Shown piece after piece: positions 9,539 through 18,606 of a stretch of 64,000 nucleotides of DNA; the stretch's first letter is position 1, and every line of letters starts with the position of its first letter. Below the pieces are notes generated by a model. The model did not search any database. It saw only the letters and a list, made by a program, of their open reading frames with translations, and was not told the DNA's origin. The stretch spans positions 6,180 through 70,179 of the forward strand of contig CAKOHV010000006.1 of assembly GCA_934086145.1 (NCBI GenBank), read 5' to 3'. The position numbers and the translations under genes are program-made. The DNA comes from an uncultured Bacilli bacterium. GTDB taxonomy: Bacteria; Bacillota_I; Bacilli_A; RF39; UBA660.

Positions 9539-10078
9539 ATGAGTAGAATTGGTAAAAGAGAATTAGTAATTCCATCAGGTGTTACTGTAACAATTAACGA
9601 TAATACTATAACTGTAAAAGGACCAAAAGGTGAACTTAGCCTTAATAAAGCTGCTATGATCACTGCTGAAGAAGTTGAAGGAAAAATTATTACCAAAAGA
9701 CCTAATGATAACAAAGCAACTAAACAATTACATGGAACAACTAATGCATTAATTAAAAATATGCTTGTTGGTGTAACTGAAGGATATCAAAAAGGTTTAG
9801 AAGCTGTTGGAGTTGGATATAGATTCCAAGTTCAAGGCAATAAAATTAATGTAAATGCTGGTTTCTCACATCCTGTTGTTGTAGAAGTTCCAGCAGATCT
9901 TAAAGCTGAACAAATAAGCAATACTGAAATTACAATTTCTGGTATTGATAAACAAAAAGTTTCTGAATTTGCGGCTAACGTTCGCTCTATAAGAGAACCA
10001 GAACCATACAAAGGTAAAGGTATTCGTTATAAAGGTGAACATATTCGTCGTAAAGAAGGTAAGAAAGCAGCTAAATAA
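9539..10078 (+). CDS. rplF: 50S ribosomal protein L6
   Basis: L6 (179 aa) sits near the sarcin-ricin loop and binds 23S rRNA through two related domains. [15 protein letters not shown] and the C-terminal [22 protein letters not shown] are canonical. Confidence 0.97.
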   Translation: MSRIGKRELVIPSGVTVTINDNTITVKGPKGELSLNKAAMITAEEVEGKIITKRPNDNKATKQLHGTTNALIKNMLVGVTEGYQKGLEAVGVGYRFQVQGNKINVNAGFSHPVVVEVPADLKAEQISNTEITISGIDKQKVSEFAANVRSIREPEPYKGKGIRYKGEHIRRKEGKKAAK

Positions 10079-10098
10079 GGGTAAGGAGTCGAGATATT

Positions 10099-10455
10099 AT
10101 GATAGTTAAAGAATCAAAAAATGTAGTACGCAAAAGAAGACATTCTCGTATTCGTGAGAAAATAAGCGGAACTTCAGAATGCCCAAGATTGAATGTTTTT
10201 AGATCAAACACTCAAATATTTGCGCAAATTATCGATGATGTTAAGGGCGTTACTCTAGTTAGCTCTTCATCAGTAGAATTAAAATTAAAAAACGGTGGTA
10301 ACGTAGAAGGCGCTAGCCTTGTAGGAAAAGACATTGCTGAAAAAGCTAAAAAATCAAATATAAATAAAGTAGTTTTCGATAGAGGTGGATACCTTTACCA
10401 CGGACGTGTAAAAGCATTAGCTGAAGCTGCACGTGAAAATGGACTAGAATTCTAA
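10099..10455 (+). CDS. rplR: 50S ribosomal protein L18
   Basis: L18 (118 aa) brings 5S rRNA to the large subunit. [18 protein letters not shown] and [24 protein letters not shown] (in part) are typical. GGGTAAGGAG precedes the start. Confidence 0.96.
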   Translation: MIVKESKNVVRKRRHSRIREKISGTSECPRLNVFRSNTQIFAQIIDDVKGVTLVSSSSVELKLKNGGNVEGASLVGKDIAEKAKKSNINKVVFDRGGYLYHGRVKALAEAARENGLEF

Positions 10456-10468
10456 AAGGAGGTAAATT

Positions 10469-10972
10469 ATGCCAAAGACAAAAATGGACTCTAAGAAAAA
10501 TTTGCTTGAAGAAAAAGTTGTTTCAATAAGCCGTGTAACAAAAGTTACAAAAGGTGGACGTCATTTTAGATTTTCAGCAACTGTTGTAGTTGGAAATAGA
10601 AAAGGCTTAGTAGGTATTGGTACTGGAAAAGCTAATGAAGTTCCAGAAGCAATTAAAAAAGCTATTCAAGCAGCTAATAAAAACGTAACAAAAGTTGCAT
10701 TAATTGATAACAGAACAATCCCACATGAAGCTATTGGAAAAGTAGGACGTGCTCAAGTTCTTATTAAACCTGCTGTAGAAGGTACAGGAGTAATCGCAGG
10801 TGGATCTGCTCGTGATGTACTAGAACTTGCTGGTGTACGTGATATAGTTTCTAAATCACTTGGATCAAATACTAAGATAAATGTTGCAAAAGCTACATTA
10901 GAAGCTTTAAAAATGCAAAAAACTCCAGAGCAAATTGCTGCTCTAAGAGGAAAGAAAGTTGAGGAGTTATAG
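10469..10972 (+). CDS. rpsE: 30S ribosomal protein S5
   Basis: S5 (167 aa) helps decoding fidelity at the mRNA entrance. The dsRNA-binding segment [18 protein letters not shown] and [13 protein letters not shown] are conserved. The gene normally following it, rpmD (L30), is absent: rplO starts two bases later. Confidence 0.97.
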   Translation: MPKTKMDSKKNLLEEKVVSISRVTKVTKGGRHFRFSATVVVGNRKGLVGIGTGKANEVPEAIKKAIQAANKNVTKVALIDNRTIPHEAIGKVGRAQVLIKPAVEGTGVIAGGSARDVLELAGVRDIVSKSLGSNTKINVAKATLEALKMQKTPEQIAALRGKKVEEL

Positions 10973-10973
10973 T

Positions 10974-11417
10974 ATGAAATTAAATGAATTAACTGCAGCT
11001 CCAGAAGCTAAAAGGAAAAAAATAGTAGGACGTGGACCAGGTAGTGGAATGGGTAAAACCTCTACTCGTGGTCAAAAAGGTCAAAAATCTCGTTCTGGCG
11101 CAAGCATTCCTGCTTGGTTCCAAGGTGGTCAATCTCCTTTATATAGAAGATTACCAAAACGCGGTTTTAACAACGCTCGTTTTAGAGTAGAATATGCAAC
11201 AATAAATTTAAGTGATTTAAATAAATATTTTAAAGATGGAGATACTGTTACTCCTGAATTATTAAAAGAAATGGGAATTATCAAAAATCAACTTTGTGGT
11301 GTAAAAATCTTAGGAAACGGTGAGTTGGAGAAAAAGCTAACAATAAAAGCTAATAGATTCTCAACTGCTGCTGTAACAAAAATTGAAGGTGCTGGCGGAA
11401 AAGCAGAGGTGATCTAG
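10974..11417 (+). CDS. rplO: 50S ribosomal protein L15
   Basis: L15 (147 aa) is a late-assembly 50S protein. [21 protein letters not shown] and the Gly/Arg-rich [20 protein letters not shown] are canonical. GAGGAG (10961-10966) fits ATG 10974; the longer frame from 10959 is rejected. Confidence 0.96.
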   Translation: MKLNELTAAPEAKRKKIVGRGPGSGMGKTSTRGQKGQKSRSGASIPAWFQGGQSPLYRRLPKRGFNNARFRVEYATINLSDLNKYFKDGDTVTPELLKEMGIIKNQLCGVKILGNGELEKKLTIKANRFSTAAVTKIEGAGGKAEVI

Positions 11418-12674
11418 ATGTTTTTCAAACAACTATTTAACCGTTCAAACAAAGATTTAAGAAAAAGAATTTATTTCACATTATTTTGCCTAGGAATATT
11501 TAGTATCGGTAGTGCGATAACTGTTCCTTGGGCAAAGACTTTATATGAAGAACTAGGATTTTTAGAAATCTTTAACCTAATGTCAGGAGGCGGTTTGAAA
11601 TCATTCTCAATCTTTGCATTAGGTGTTTCTCCATATATTACTGCTCAAATTATTACACAATTACTTCAAATGGATATCATTCCATACTTTAAGGAATTAA
11701 AAGATGAAGGATATACTGGAAAACAAAAAATAAATAAAATAACTAGATACTTAGGAATTTTATTTGCTTTTATTCAAGGATATATCTTTACTATTGTTTA
11801 TTCAGGAACTAATGACTGGATGACAATTTTAAAAACAACTGTTGTTCTTACAGCAGGGACATCTTTACTATTATGGATTGGCGATGAAATAACTAAATAT
11901 GGTATTGGTAATGGTTTATCATTATTAATCATGGCTGGAATATTACAATCTATGCCTGACATATTTGTTAGTGCATTCAAAGACCTAGTAACTTCTGGTA
12001 CCTTTAAGACTGGTATCGGAATAGCACTATTTGCCGCATTTATAGTAATTTATTTACTTATAATTGTTGGTGTAATATGGGTTCAACTTGCCGAAAGAAG
12101 AATCCCTATCCAATATGCTAATAGAAGTAGTAGTGCATATGGTAAAAAACAAAATTATTTACCAGTGAAAATAAATTCAGCTGGAGTAATTCCAGTAATA
12201 TTTGCATCAACTTTAATAACAATTCCTGTAACTATAGTTAATTTGTTAAAAAAACAAAAAGCTATTGATTTTGTTAATAAATATATTACAAACACATCTT
12301 TAACAGGATTTATATTATATATAGCTCTTATAATGTTTTTTGGATATTTCTATACATTCTTACAAATGAATCCAGAAGAAATGTCAAAAAACTTAAATAA
12401 AAGTGGTGCATACATTCCAGGAGTAAGACCTGGTAACGATACAATCGAATATGTTAGCAACATTTTAGGGAAGCTAACAGTTGTTGGCTCATTATTCTTA
12501 GTTATAATTGCTGGATTGCCAATTATATTCTCTAAATTCTCTGGACTATCAAGTTCTGTAACAATCGGGGGTACTGGATTATTAATCGTTGTTGGTGTTG
12601 CAATCGAAACATACAAACAACTTGAAAGTAGCCTAATAAGTAGAAGTCATAGAAAAGGTATAGTTAGAAGATGA
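11418..12674 (+). CDS. secY: preprotein translocase subunit SecY
   Basis: SecY (418 aa) forms the protein-conducting channel. About ten hydrophobic segments are seen; the plug region follows FNLMSGGGLKSFSIFALGVSPYITAQI and the PGVRPG loop is present. It starts directly after the rplO stop and ends with TGA, which shows that TGA is a stop codon in this genome. Confidence 0.97.
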   Translation: MFFKQLFNRSNKDLRKRIYFTLFCLGIFSIGSAITVPWAKTLYEELGFLEIFNLMSGGGLKSFSIFALGVSPYITAQIITQLLQMDIIPYFKELKDEGYTGKQKINKITRYLGILFAFIQGYIFTIVYSGTNDWMTILKTTVVLTAGTSLLLWIGDEITKYGIGNGLSLLIMAGILQSMPDIFVSAFKDLVTSGTFKTGIGIALFAAFIVIYLLIIVGVIWVQLAERRIPIQYANRSSSAYGKKQNYLPVKINSAGVIPVIFASTLITIPVTIVNLLKKQKAIDFVNKYITNTSLTGFILYIALIMFFGYFYTFLQMNPEEMSKNLNKSGAYIPGVRPGNDTIEYVSNILGKLTVVGSLFLVIIAGLPIIFSKFSGLSSSVTIGGTGLLIVVGVAIETYKQLESSLISRSHRKGIVRR

Positions 12675-13336
12675 TGAATATTATATTTATAGCTCCTCCA
12701 GCTGCTGGTAAAGGAACCCAAAGTTCATTACTAGAAAAAAAATATAACTATAAACATATTTCTACTGGAGATTTATTAAGAGAAGAAATTAAGAAAAAAA
12801 CAGAATTTGGAGCTGAAATAGAAAAAATAATATCAAAAGGCGAATTGGTAAGTGATGAAATAATCACTAAATTACTAAAAAATGAATTAAATAACATCAA
12901 GCATCAAAAATTCATTTTAGATGGCTATCCAAGAAATATAGCTCAAGCAGAAACTTTAACAAAAATTTTTCAAGAATTAAATATTGATGATTATAAAACT
13001 ATTTATTTAGACTTAGATGAAGAAATTGCAATGAAAAGAGCTCTTGGTAGAATAGTTTGTTCTAATTGTGGAGCTAGCTATAATACATATTTTAAAAATT
13101 TGATGCCTCAAAAGGACGGAATCTGCGATAAATGTCATCATAAACTTATACAAAGATCAGACGATAATGAAGAAACAATGCGAACAAGATTTAGAACTTA
13201 TCTAGAACTTACAAATCCATTGTTAGATTATTATAAAAAACAAAATAAATTAGTTAATGTTGATGCATCATTAAGCTCTGATCAGATATTTTCAAAGATA
13301 GAAATAGTTCTTGTAGACGAGAGTGTTGATAATTAA
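12674..13336 (+). CDS. adk: adenylate kinase (zinc-lid type)
   Basis: The enzyme (220 aa) makes 2 ADP from ATP and AMP. The P-loop reads APPAAGKGT (residues 7-15); the family normally has GPPGAGKGT, so two glycines are alanines. STGDLLR, the LDGYPRN motif and four lid cysteines (129, 132, 151, 154) are present. ATG 12674 overlaps the secY TGA by one base; ATG 12671 is an alternative. The usual next gene, map, is missing. Confidence 0.94.
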   Translation: MNIIFIAPPAAGKGTQSSLLEKKYNYKHISTGDLLREEIKKKTEFGAEIEKIISKGELVSDEIITKLLKNELNNIKHQKFILDGYPRNIAQAETLTKIFQELNIDDYKTIYLDLDEEIAMKRALGRIVCSNCGASYNTYFKNLMPQKDGICDKCHHKLIQRSDDNEETMRTRFRTYLELTNPLLDYYKKQNKLVNVDASLSSDQIFSKIEIVLVDESVDN

Positions 13337-13350
13337 CAAGTTATCAACAC
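13323..13350 (+). repeat. 10-bp hairpin over the adk stop codon
   Basis: GTGTTGATAA (13323-13332) and TTATCAACAC (13341-13350) are perfect inverted repeats with an eight-base loop containing the adk stop. There is no T tract, so it is not a standard terminator. It could be an mRNA processing or stability element between adk and infA. Confidence 0.5.
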
Positions 13351-13393
13351 CCAGATCTATTAAGGTTATAAATTTTAAATAGGAGATAGAAAC

Positions 13394-13612
13394 ATGGCTA
13401 AAGAAAAAAAGATAGAAGTAGAAGGTAAGGTTGTTGAAATAACTAAAGGTGGAATCCCCATCATAAAATTACCTAATGGACACACTGTAGAAGCCTACGT
13501 TTCTGGTAAAATGCGACTTAATATGATTCGTATCTTACCAGGTGATACAGTTACAATAGAATTATCGCCTTATGATTTAACACGTGGGCGCATAACATGG
13601 AATAGAAAATAA
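13394..13612 (+). CDS. infA: translation initiation factor IF-1
   Basis: IF-1 (72 aa, usual length) is an S1/OB-fold factor that binds the 30S A site. [31 protein letters not shown] and [10 protein letters not shown] match the family. AGGAGA precedes the start. Confidence 0.97.
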   Translation: MAKEKKIEVEGKVVEITKGGIPIIKLPNGHTVEAYVSGKMRLNMIRILPGDTVTIELSPYDLTRGRITWNRK

Positions 13613-13625
13613 TGGAGGTATAGTT

Positions 13626-13739
13626 ATGAAAGTTAGAGCATCAGTGAAAAAAATTTGTGCTAAGTGCAAAGTAATTAAAAGAAAAGGAAAAATAATGGTT
13701 ATTTGTGAAAATCCAAAACACAAACAAACTCAAGGTTAA
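13626..13739 (+). CDS. rpmJ: 50S ribosomal protein L36
   Basis: L36 (37 aa) is the smallest 50S protein, a zinc-ribbon binder of 23S r[22 protein letters not shown] is canonical. Cys11, Cys14, Cys27 and His32 form the zinc site. ATGGAGG (13612-13618) is the ribosome-binding site. Normal alpha-operon position between infA and rpsM. Confidence 0.96.
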   Translation: MKVRASVKKICAKCKVIKRKGKIMVICENPKHKQTQG

Positions 13740-13754
13740 TTAGGAGGTTAATTT

Positions 13755-14129
13755 ATGGCACGTATTAAAAATATAGAATTACCAGGTGAAAAACATACTT
13801 GTATTGGTTTAACTGCTATATACGGAATTGGTAGAAGCTTAGCTAATAAAATATGTGATAATGCTGGCGTAGCAAGAACAAAAAAAATTCAAGATTTAAC
13901 AGACGATGAAATTACAGCGTTACGTAAAGAAGTTGATAAAGAAATCGTTGAAGGTGATCTTCGTCGTGAAGTTCAATTAAATATTAAAAACAAAATGGAA
14001 ATTAACAGCTATCAAGGAACTAGACACAAAAAAGGTCTTCCAGTTCATGGTCAAAGAACTTCAAGAAATGCTCGTACAAGAAAAGGTAAAGGTAAAGTAG
14101 TTGCTAATAAGAAAAAAGTAGGTAAATAA
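13755..14129 (+). CDS. rpsM: 30S ribosomal protein S13
   Basis: S13 (124 aa) contacts P-site tRNA and S19. [13 protein letters not shown], the GIGRSLA helix region and the basic C-terminal [16 protein letters not shown] tail are typical. AGGAGG precedes the start. Confidence 0.97.
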   Translation: MARIKNIELPGEKHTCIGLTAIYGIGRSLANKICDNAGVARTKKIQDLTDDEITALRKEVDKEIVEGDLRREVQLNIKNKMEINSYQGTRHKKGLPVHGQRTSRNARTRKGKGKVVANKKKVGK

Positions 14130-14146
14130 TATAGGAGGTTAAGTTT

Positions 14147-14530
14147 ATGGCTTACAATAGAAGAAAAAGAAAAGTTAAAAAGAATATTCCTGAAGCACAA
14201 GCTCATATTCATTCTACATACAATAACACTGTTGTTACTATTACAGATAAAGACGGAAATGTTATTAGTTGGGCTTCTGCTGGAACTATTGGATATAAAG
14301 GTAGTAAGAAAAAGACTCCATTCGCAGCTGGTATGAGTGCTGAAGCTGCTGCTAAAGCCGCTATTGATAATGGTGTAAAAAAAGTAGAAGTATTTGTAAA
14401 AGGATTAGGAGCAGGACGTGAAAATGCTATCCGTTCTTTACAAACTGCTGGATTAGAAATTACATCAATTAATGACGTTACACCAGTTCCACATAATGGA
14501 TGTCGTCCACCAAAACGTCCAAGAAATTAA
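14147..14530 (+). CDS. rpsK: 30S ribosomal protein S11
   Basis: S11 (127 aa) lines the mRNA exit site on the 30S platform. [16 protein letters not shown] and the C-terminal [14 protein letters not shown] are signatures. TAGGAGG precedes the start. Confidence 0.97.
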   Translation: MAYNRRKRKVKKNIPEAQAHIHSTYNNTVVTITDKDGNVISWASAGTIGYKGSKKKTPFAAGMSAEAAAKAAIDNGVKKVEVFVKGLGAGRENAIRSLQTAGLEITSINDVTPVPHNGCRPPKRPRN

Positions 14531-14552
14531 TTGAAAGAGGGGACTTAAGGAT

Positions 14553-15497
14553 ATGTTAAGATTTGAAAAACCAGAATATAAAATTACAGAATATGTTGAA
14601 AGTAATCATTATGGAAAGTTTGAATTAGAACCTCTTGAAAGAGGATTTGGTACTACAATCGGAAATGCTTTAAGAAGAGTTATGTTATCATCTTTACCTG
14701 GTTGTGCAATAACTTCTGTTAAAATTGAAGGAGTTATGCATGAATTCCAAAAAATAGATGGTGTTGTTGAAGACGTAACAGCAATTGTCTTAGCATTAAA
14801 AAGTGTTGTACTAAAAAATCATTCTAACGAAGACAAAGTTATTAGATTATATGCTGATCAAGAAGGGCCTGTTACTGCAGGCGATTTAGAAATAGATGCT
14901 GATCTTGAAGTTATCAATCCAGATTTAGTTATTGCTAACTTAGTTAAAGGCGGTAAACTAGAAATGGAAATGACTGTAAGTAATGGTAGAGGATATGTTG
15001 ATTCAAAAGCTAACCAAAAATTATTAGGTGAAACAAAAGCTGGTGTAATTGCTATTGATTCATTATATTCACCAGTTGAATTAGTTAGTTACGAAGTAGA
15101 AAGTGCTCGTGTAGGACAAAATGAAAATTTTGATAAATTAATCATGAATGTTCACACTAATGGTTCAATTACTCCAGAAGAAGCAATGGCTTTATCTGCT
15201 AGAATTTTAATCGAACATTTCAACATTGTTACTGACTTAAATTCTATAAGTGATGTCTCTGGTCTAATGGCTGAAAAGAAAGTTGATACTATTACTAAAA
15301 CATTAGAAACACCTATTGAAGAAATCGAATTCTCTGTTCGTGCATATAATTGTTTAAAAAGAGCTGGTATAAATACCGTTCAAGATTTAATTTCTAAAAA
15401 AGAAATTGAGGTTACAAAAATTCGTAATTTAGGTAAAAAGTCTTTAAAAGAAGTTATCGATAAAGTAAAAGAAATGGGACTTAAGTTCCGCGATTAA
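14553..15497 (+). CDS. rpoA: RNA polymerase alpha subunit
   Basis: RpoA (314 aa, normal length) nucleates polymerase assembly. The N-terminal dimerisation domain (LERGFGTTIGNALRRVMLSS) and the C-terminal UP-element and activator-binding domain (RAYNCLKRAGINTVQDL, NLGKKSLKEV) are both present. Confidence 0.97.
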   Translation: MLRFEKPEYKITEYVESNHYGKFELEPLERGFGTTIGNALRRVMLSSLPGCAITSVKIEGVMHEFQKIDGVVEDVTAIVLALKSVVLKNHSNEDKVIRLYADQEGPVTAGDLEIDADLEVINPDLVIANLVKGGKLEMEMTVSNGRGYVDSKANQKLLGETKAGVIAIDSLYSPVELVSYEVESARVGQNENFDKLIMNVHTNGSITPEEAMALSARILIEHFNIVTDLNSISDVSGLMAEKKVDTITKTLETPIEEIEFSVRAYNCLKRAGINTVQDLISKKEIEVTKIRNLGKKSLKEVIDKVKEMGLKFRD

Positions 15498-15522
15498 AAT
15501 ATAATAAGGAGGTAAAACACTT

Positions 15523-15867
15523 ATGGCAAATTATAGAAAATTAAATAGAGAAAAAAGTATAAGAAGAAGTATCCTAGCTGGTTTAACAAAAGATGCAATC
15601 TTAAATGAATCAATTGTTACAACTGAAGCTCGTGCAAAGGAAGTAAGAAAATTCGTTGATAAAATGATTACTTATGGTAAAAGAGGAACTTTAGTTTCTA
15701 GAAGAAAAGCACTAGCATTCTTAAATAACGACAAAGTTGTTGTTGATAAAATTTTCAATGATCTAGCAAAAAGATATGAAAATAGAAATGGTGGATACAC
15801 TAGAATTCTTAAGTTAAAAGAAAGAGTTGGAGATGACGCTCTAACTGTTAAATTAGAACTAGTTTAA
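15523..15867 (+). CDS. rplQ: 50S ribosomal protein L17
   Basis: L17 (114 aa) is the last gene of the superoperon. [15 protein letters not shown] and the C-terminal [15 protein letters not shown] match the family. A terminator overlaps its stop codon. The genes usual after it in Bacilli (ecfA, truA, rplM) are not here. Confidence 0.97.
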   Translation: MANYRKLNREKSIRRSILAGLTKDAILNESIVTTEARAKEVRKFVDKMITYGKRGTLVSRRKALAFLNNDKVVVDKIFNDLAKRYENRNGGYTRILKLKERVGDDALTVKLELV

Positions 15868-15879
15868 TAGTTCTTTTTT
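15855..15879 (+). terminator. terminator of the ribosomal superoperon
   Basis: AGAACTA (15855-15861) pairs with TAGTTCT (15868-15874), loop GTTTAA, followed by a T tract. It overlaps the last codons of rplQ. Confidence 0.75.
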
Positions 15880-16276
15880 AATGCTTTTCTTTTTTTAATT
15901 TATCGATTTCATCTTGCATCACTTGTAAAGTTTTTTCTATCATTAAAAAATAATCTTCTAAATTTTCCTTAGAATTGTCTTGCTGATTCGAACCAGAAGA
16001 ATTATTTGGTCGGGGACAGAGAGGTTCATTATTCATGTATGGTGAGCCTCCTTCTTTCGCTTCGCGACTATTTATATTAATTGTATTACCTTGAATACGT
16101 TCTTCAACCACCTGTTGCCAAGCCGCACTATTTTCTAATGTTTGACCAATGGTAATAAACCAGTTTCCAATTGCATTTTGTTCATTTGCTGTAAAATTAT
16201 CAATTAAAGCTAACCCAATCGCAAAAGCACTAATAGTGTAAAGTTTCGGATCTAAACTTGGTGGAAATCTTTTCAT
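15878..16276 (-). CDS. conserved small protein of unknown function
   Basis: I know no function. The 132-aa product begins MKRFPPSLDPKLYTISAFAIG, has one hydrophobic stretch at about residues 12-26, a segment DNFTANEQNAIGNWFITIGQ that I believe recurs in small proteins of AT-rich gut Bacillota, a Ser/Asn/Gln-rich linker and a charged C-terminal helix (about 105-132). I start at 16276 because GAGGTGG lies five bases upstream; the longer frame to 16333 has no such site. It faces away from the next gene. Confidence 0.7.
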   Translation of the reverse strand: MKRFPPSLDPKLYTISAFAIGLALIDNFTANEQNAIGNWFITIGQTLENSAAWQQVVEERIQGNTININSREAKEGGSPYMNNEPLCPRPNNSSGSNQQDNSKENLEDYFLMIEKTLQVMQDEIDKLKKEKH

Positions 16277-16337
16277 ATACCACCTCGCATTTGTAATAAA
16301 TATATGCAAAGTACCCTTTTTTAAGTAATACACTTTA

Positions 16338-16366
16338 TTGAAAATCTAAAAATTCTATGTTATCAT
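16338..16366 (+). promoter_or_regulatory. promoter of the coiled-coil protein gene
   Basis: TTGAAA (16338-16343), 17-base spacer, TGT-TATCAT (-10 at 16361-16366): near-consensus sigma-A promoter, 30 bases before the start codon. Confidence 0.65.
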
Positions 16367-16395
16367 TAAAATAAGTAGAATAAGAAGGTGGACTC

Positions 16396-18258
16396 ATGGG
16401 CGATAAAATAAAAATATTAGAAGACATATCGACACTTGCTAGAATGTGTCGCTCCAAAAGTGATGGAGCTTCTTTAAAAATTGAAGAAGATGAAATTAAT
16501 AGCAAAATAGCTGATTTACAAAATGAAATAACTGATTTGAAAATATCATCAGAAGAAGATAACTATGATACAAGTGCTGAAATGGCCGATCGTAATATTG
16601 AAATCATCTCTAAAAAAATCATTCAAAATGTTAAAAATGAATGTAAAGTAAAAAGCAATGAATTATCTAAATTAAAAATTCAGGAAGAAGATTTAAGTAG
16701 TAATTTAAACAATCTTAAAAGAACACGTAAAAGTTATGAAAAATATATTGCAAGTATGCAGGATAGAATTTCTACATCTACCGATAATGAAGTAATTAGC
16801 CGTTATAGTTCTCTTATAACAACGACGGAAGAAAAAGTTAAAAAGTTAGATGAAACAATAGCACAAAGTACTGCAGAGTATAGTAAAGTTCAAAATAGAA
16901 TAGAAAAATTATCAACTGATATTGCTAAATTTGAAAAGACGATTGCCCGTAAACAAGAACAATTAAATGAGGCTCAAAAAAATCTCGAAAATAAAGATGT
17001 TTATATCGATAAAACTAAAAAACAAAAAACTGATAAGAAAGTTAAAGAACTAGAAGATCGTATTAGCAAGCATCAAGAAAGACTAGAACAGATCCATGAA
17101 GATCCTAAATATTTAGAAATAAAAATTCGTGATGTTCTTTCTGATAATGAAGATATTTTTAATGCCAGAAGCTATATAATAAAACTTCTTTCTAAAAGTG
17201 CTAAACAGCCTTATATGAATATTGATGCTGACAATGCTTTAGAGGAAGAATTGCTAAGAGCGACTCAAGCTCGTGATAGCTTTGCTAATGAAATCGATCA
17301 AAAAACTTATGACGTTATGGATACTGTTAATCCAGAACAAATTAGAATAGAATACTTAAATAATCGTATAAATAATTGGAACAATGATTTGAAAAATTTA
17401 GAACTTCAAGCTGCAACTATTGACCGTGACGAACAATATCATTACGAAGACAAAGCTGATACGCTAGATAAATTAATCGAAACAATGCGTAACGAACTAA
17501 AAGATTATAAAAAGGCTTATAATGATGAACCAGAAGCCAATTTAAGCGCTAAGGCCACCCTTAAAGTAGCCTTAGAAGAAAAAAAATCAGACTTACTAGC
17601 TGCCCAAGAAATTGCTAGTAAATTTAGAAAAGATGAAGCAACTGATATTGCTAAAGCAAGTCATATTAACAAAGTCGAAATTGAAGAAATTAAACAAAAT
17701 ATCAAAAATGCTCAAAAAGAAATCGAAGCTATTCATCAAAGATTAATGTCTAAAAAAACTGGTATGAAAGATATAGGTAGTCAAAATAGAGATAAAGAAA
17801 AATTAAAAGAACTAGCTAAAGTAGTAATTGACATAAAACATCGTCGTCAATTTTCTGAAAAACCAATTGACATAGCAGCAAGACTAGAAAAAGAACTTGG
17901 TATGGAAGTTGTTGAAGCGGCTTTTAACATTAGTAAAAAAAATCAACAACGAGTTGATAAAGTTCCTCAAAGTAGCGAAAATAGGGGCGTGAAAGTTGTT
18001 TCTGCTGATAAGATAAAAACTAATCGTATTGAAAAACCACTTCCTAATTTCGACGCTAAACCAACTCCAGCTGCCATCAAACCTACACCAGTAGTTCCTA
18101 TTAAAAAAACAGAGCCAACTCCGGTTCCTGTTGTAGAATCAATACCTGAAAGACTAGAACAACCAGATATGCCACAAACCATAACCGTCTCTCAAGTTGA
18201 TTTAGCTAAAGAATTAGACAATTTTGTAGCAAGCTTAGATAATCAAATAACTAGTTAG
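16396..18258 (+). CDS. large coiled-coil protein, unknown function
   Basis: The 620-aa product is almost wholly charged helix with heptad-like Leu/Ile/Lys/Glu patterns from about residue 20 to 500, like SMC-arm or septation-ring proteins in composition only. The C-terminal part (about 530-590) is Pro/Thr/Lys-rich (repeated PTP) and ends in a short helix. There is no signal peptide, membrane segment or ATP motif, so a cytoplasmic scaffold or cytoskeletal role is possible but unproven. AAGAAGGTGG precedes the start. The next gene follows after 10 bases, so they are probably cotranscribed. Confidence 0.75.
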   Translation: MGDKIKILEDISTLARMCRSKSDGASLKIEEDEINSKIADLQNEITDLKISSEEDNYDTSAEMADRNIEIISKKIIQNVKNECKVKSNELSKLKIQEEDLSSNLNNLKRTRKSYEKYIASMQDRISTSTDNEVISRYSSLITTTEEKVKKLDETIAQSTAEYSKVQNRIEKLSTDIAKFEKTIARKQEQLNEAQKNLENKDVYIDKTKKQKTDKKVKELEDRISKHQERLEQIHEDPKYLEIKIRDVLSDNEDIFNARSYIIKLLSKSAKQPYMNIDADNALEEELLRATQARDSFANEIDQKTYDVMDTVNPEQIRIEYLNNRINNWNNDLKNLELQAATIDRDEQYHYEDKADTLDKLIETMRNELKDYKKAYNDEPEANLSAKATLKVALEEKKSDLLAAQEIASKFRKDEATDIAKASHINKVEIEEIKQNIKNAQKEIEAIHQRLMSKKTGMKDIGSQNRDKEKLKELAKVVIDIKHRRQFSEKPIDIAARLEKELGMEVVEAAFNISKKNQQRVDKVPQSSENRGVKVVSADKIKTNRIEKPLPNFDAKPTPAAIKPTPVVPIKKTEPTPVPVVESIPERLEQPDMPQTITVSQVDLAKELDNFVASLDNQITS

Positions 18259-18268
18259 GAGGATAAAT

Positions 18269-18514
18269 ATGGGCTTAAAAACTAATACAATAATCAGCCT
18301 AGAAAATAATGAACGCTATGTTGTTTTAAATGAAACAATGTATGGTGGCGTAAAATATTTCCTTGTCATGGGAGTTGACGACAAAAAAGATGTCATTCCT
18401 ACTAATGTAGCCATTGTGGAAGAAATAATTGATGGCGCTGATACCTACGTAGAAAGGGTTAAAGATCCTGAACTAATAATAATTTTAACTAGAATTCTAA
18501 AATCTCAAATATAA
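18269..18514 (+). CDS. small protein resembling DUF1292
   Basis: The 81-aa product reads as short beta strands (TIISLENNERYVVLNET, VKYFLVMGV) and a C-terminal helix. This resembles DUF1292-type small proteins that begin with a similar beta sheet; the match is by pattern only. AGGAGG (18258-18263) precedes the start; the gene is cotranscribed with the coiled-coil gene and followed by a terminator. Confidence 0.65.
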   Translation: MGLKTNTIISLENNERYVVLNETMYGGVKYFLVMGVDDKKDVIPTNVAIVEEIIDGADTYVERVKDPELIIILTRILKSQI

Positions 18515-18534
18515 GCAGTTGACCTGCTTTTTTT
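18513..18534 (+). terminator. intrinsic terminator
   Basis: AAGCAG / CTGCTT stem with loop TTGAC and a T tract, right after the DUF1292-like gene. Confidence 0.85.
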
Positions 18535-18553
18535 GTTTTAACAAATAACTTAA

Positions 18554-18582
18554 TTGACTTTAAACTATGGCTGTAGTAGTAT
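18554..18582 (+). promoter_or_regulatory. promoter of the 276-aa membrane protein gene
   Basis: TTGACT (18554-18559), 17-base spacer, TAGTAT (18577-18582), 25 bases before the start and just after a terminator. Confidence 0.5.
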
Positions 18583-18606
18583 AAAACATAATTTAGGAGG
18601 TTTTTT

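Noticed and set aside
12672..12674. Mycoplasma-type code (TGA as Trp), considered because of AT content
   Set aside because: TGA ends secY at the normal length, and Trp is encoded by TGG throughout.
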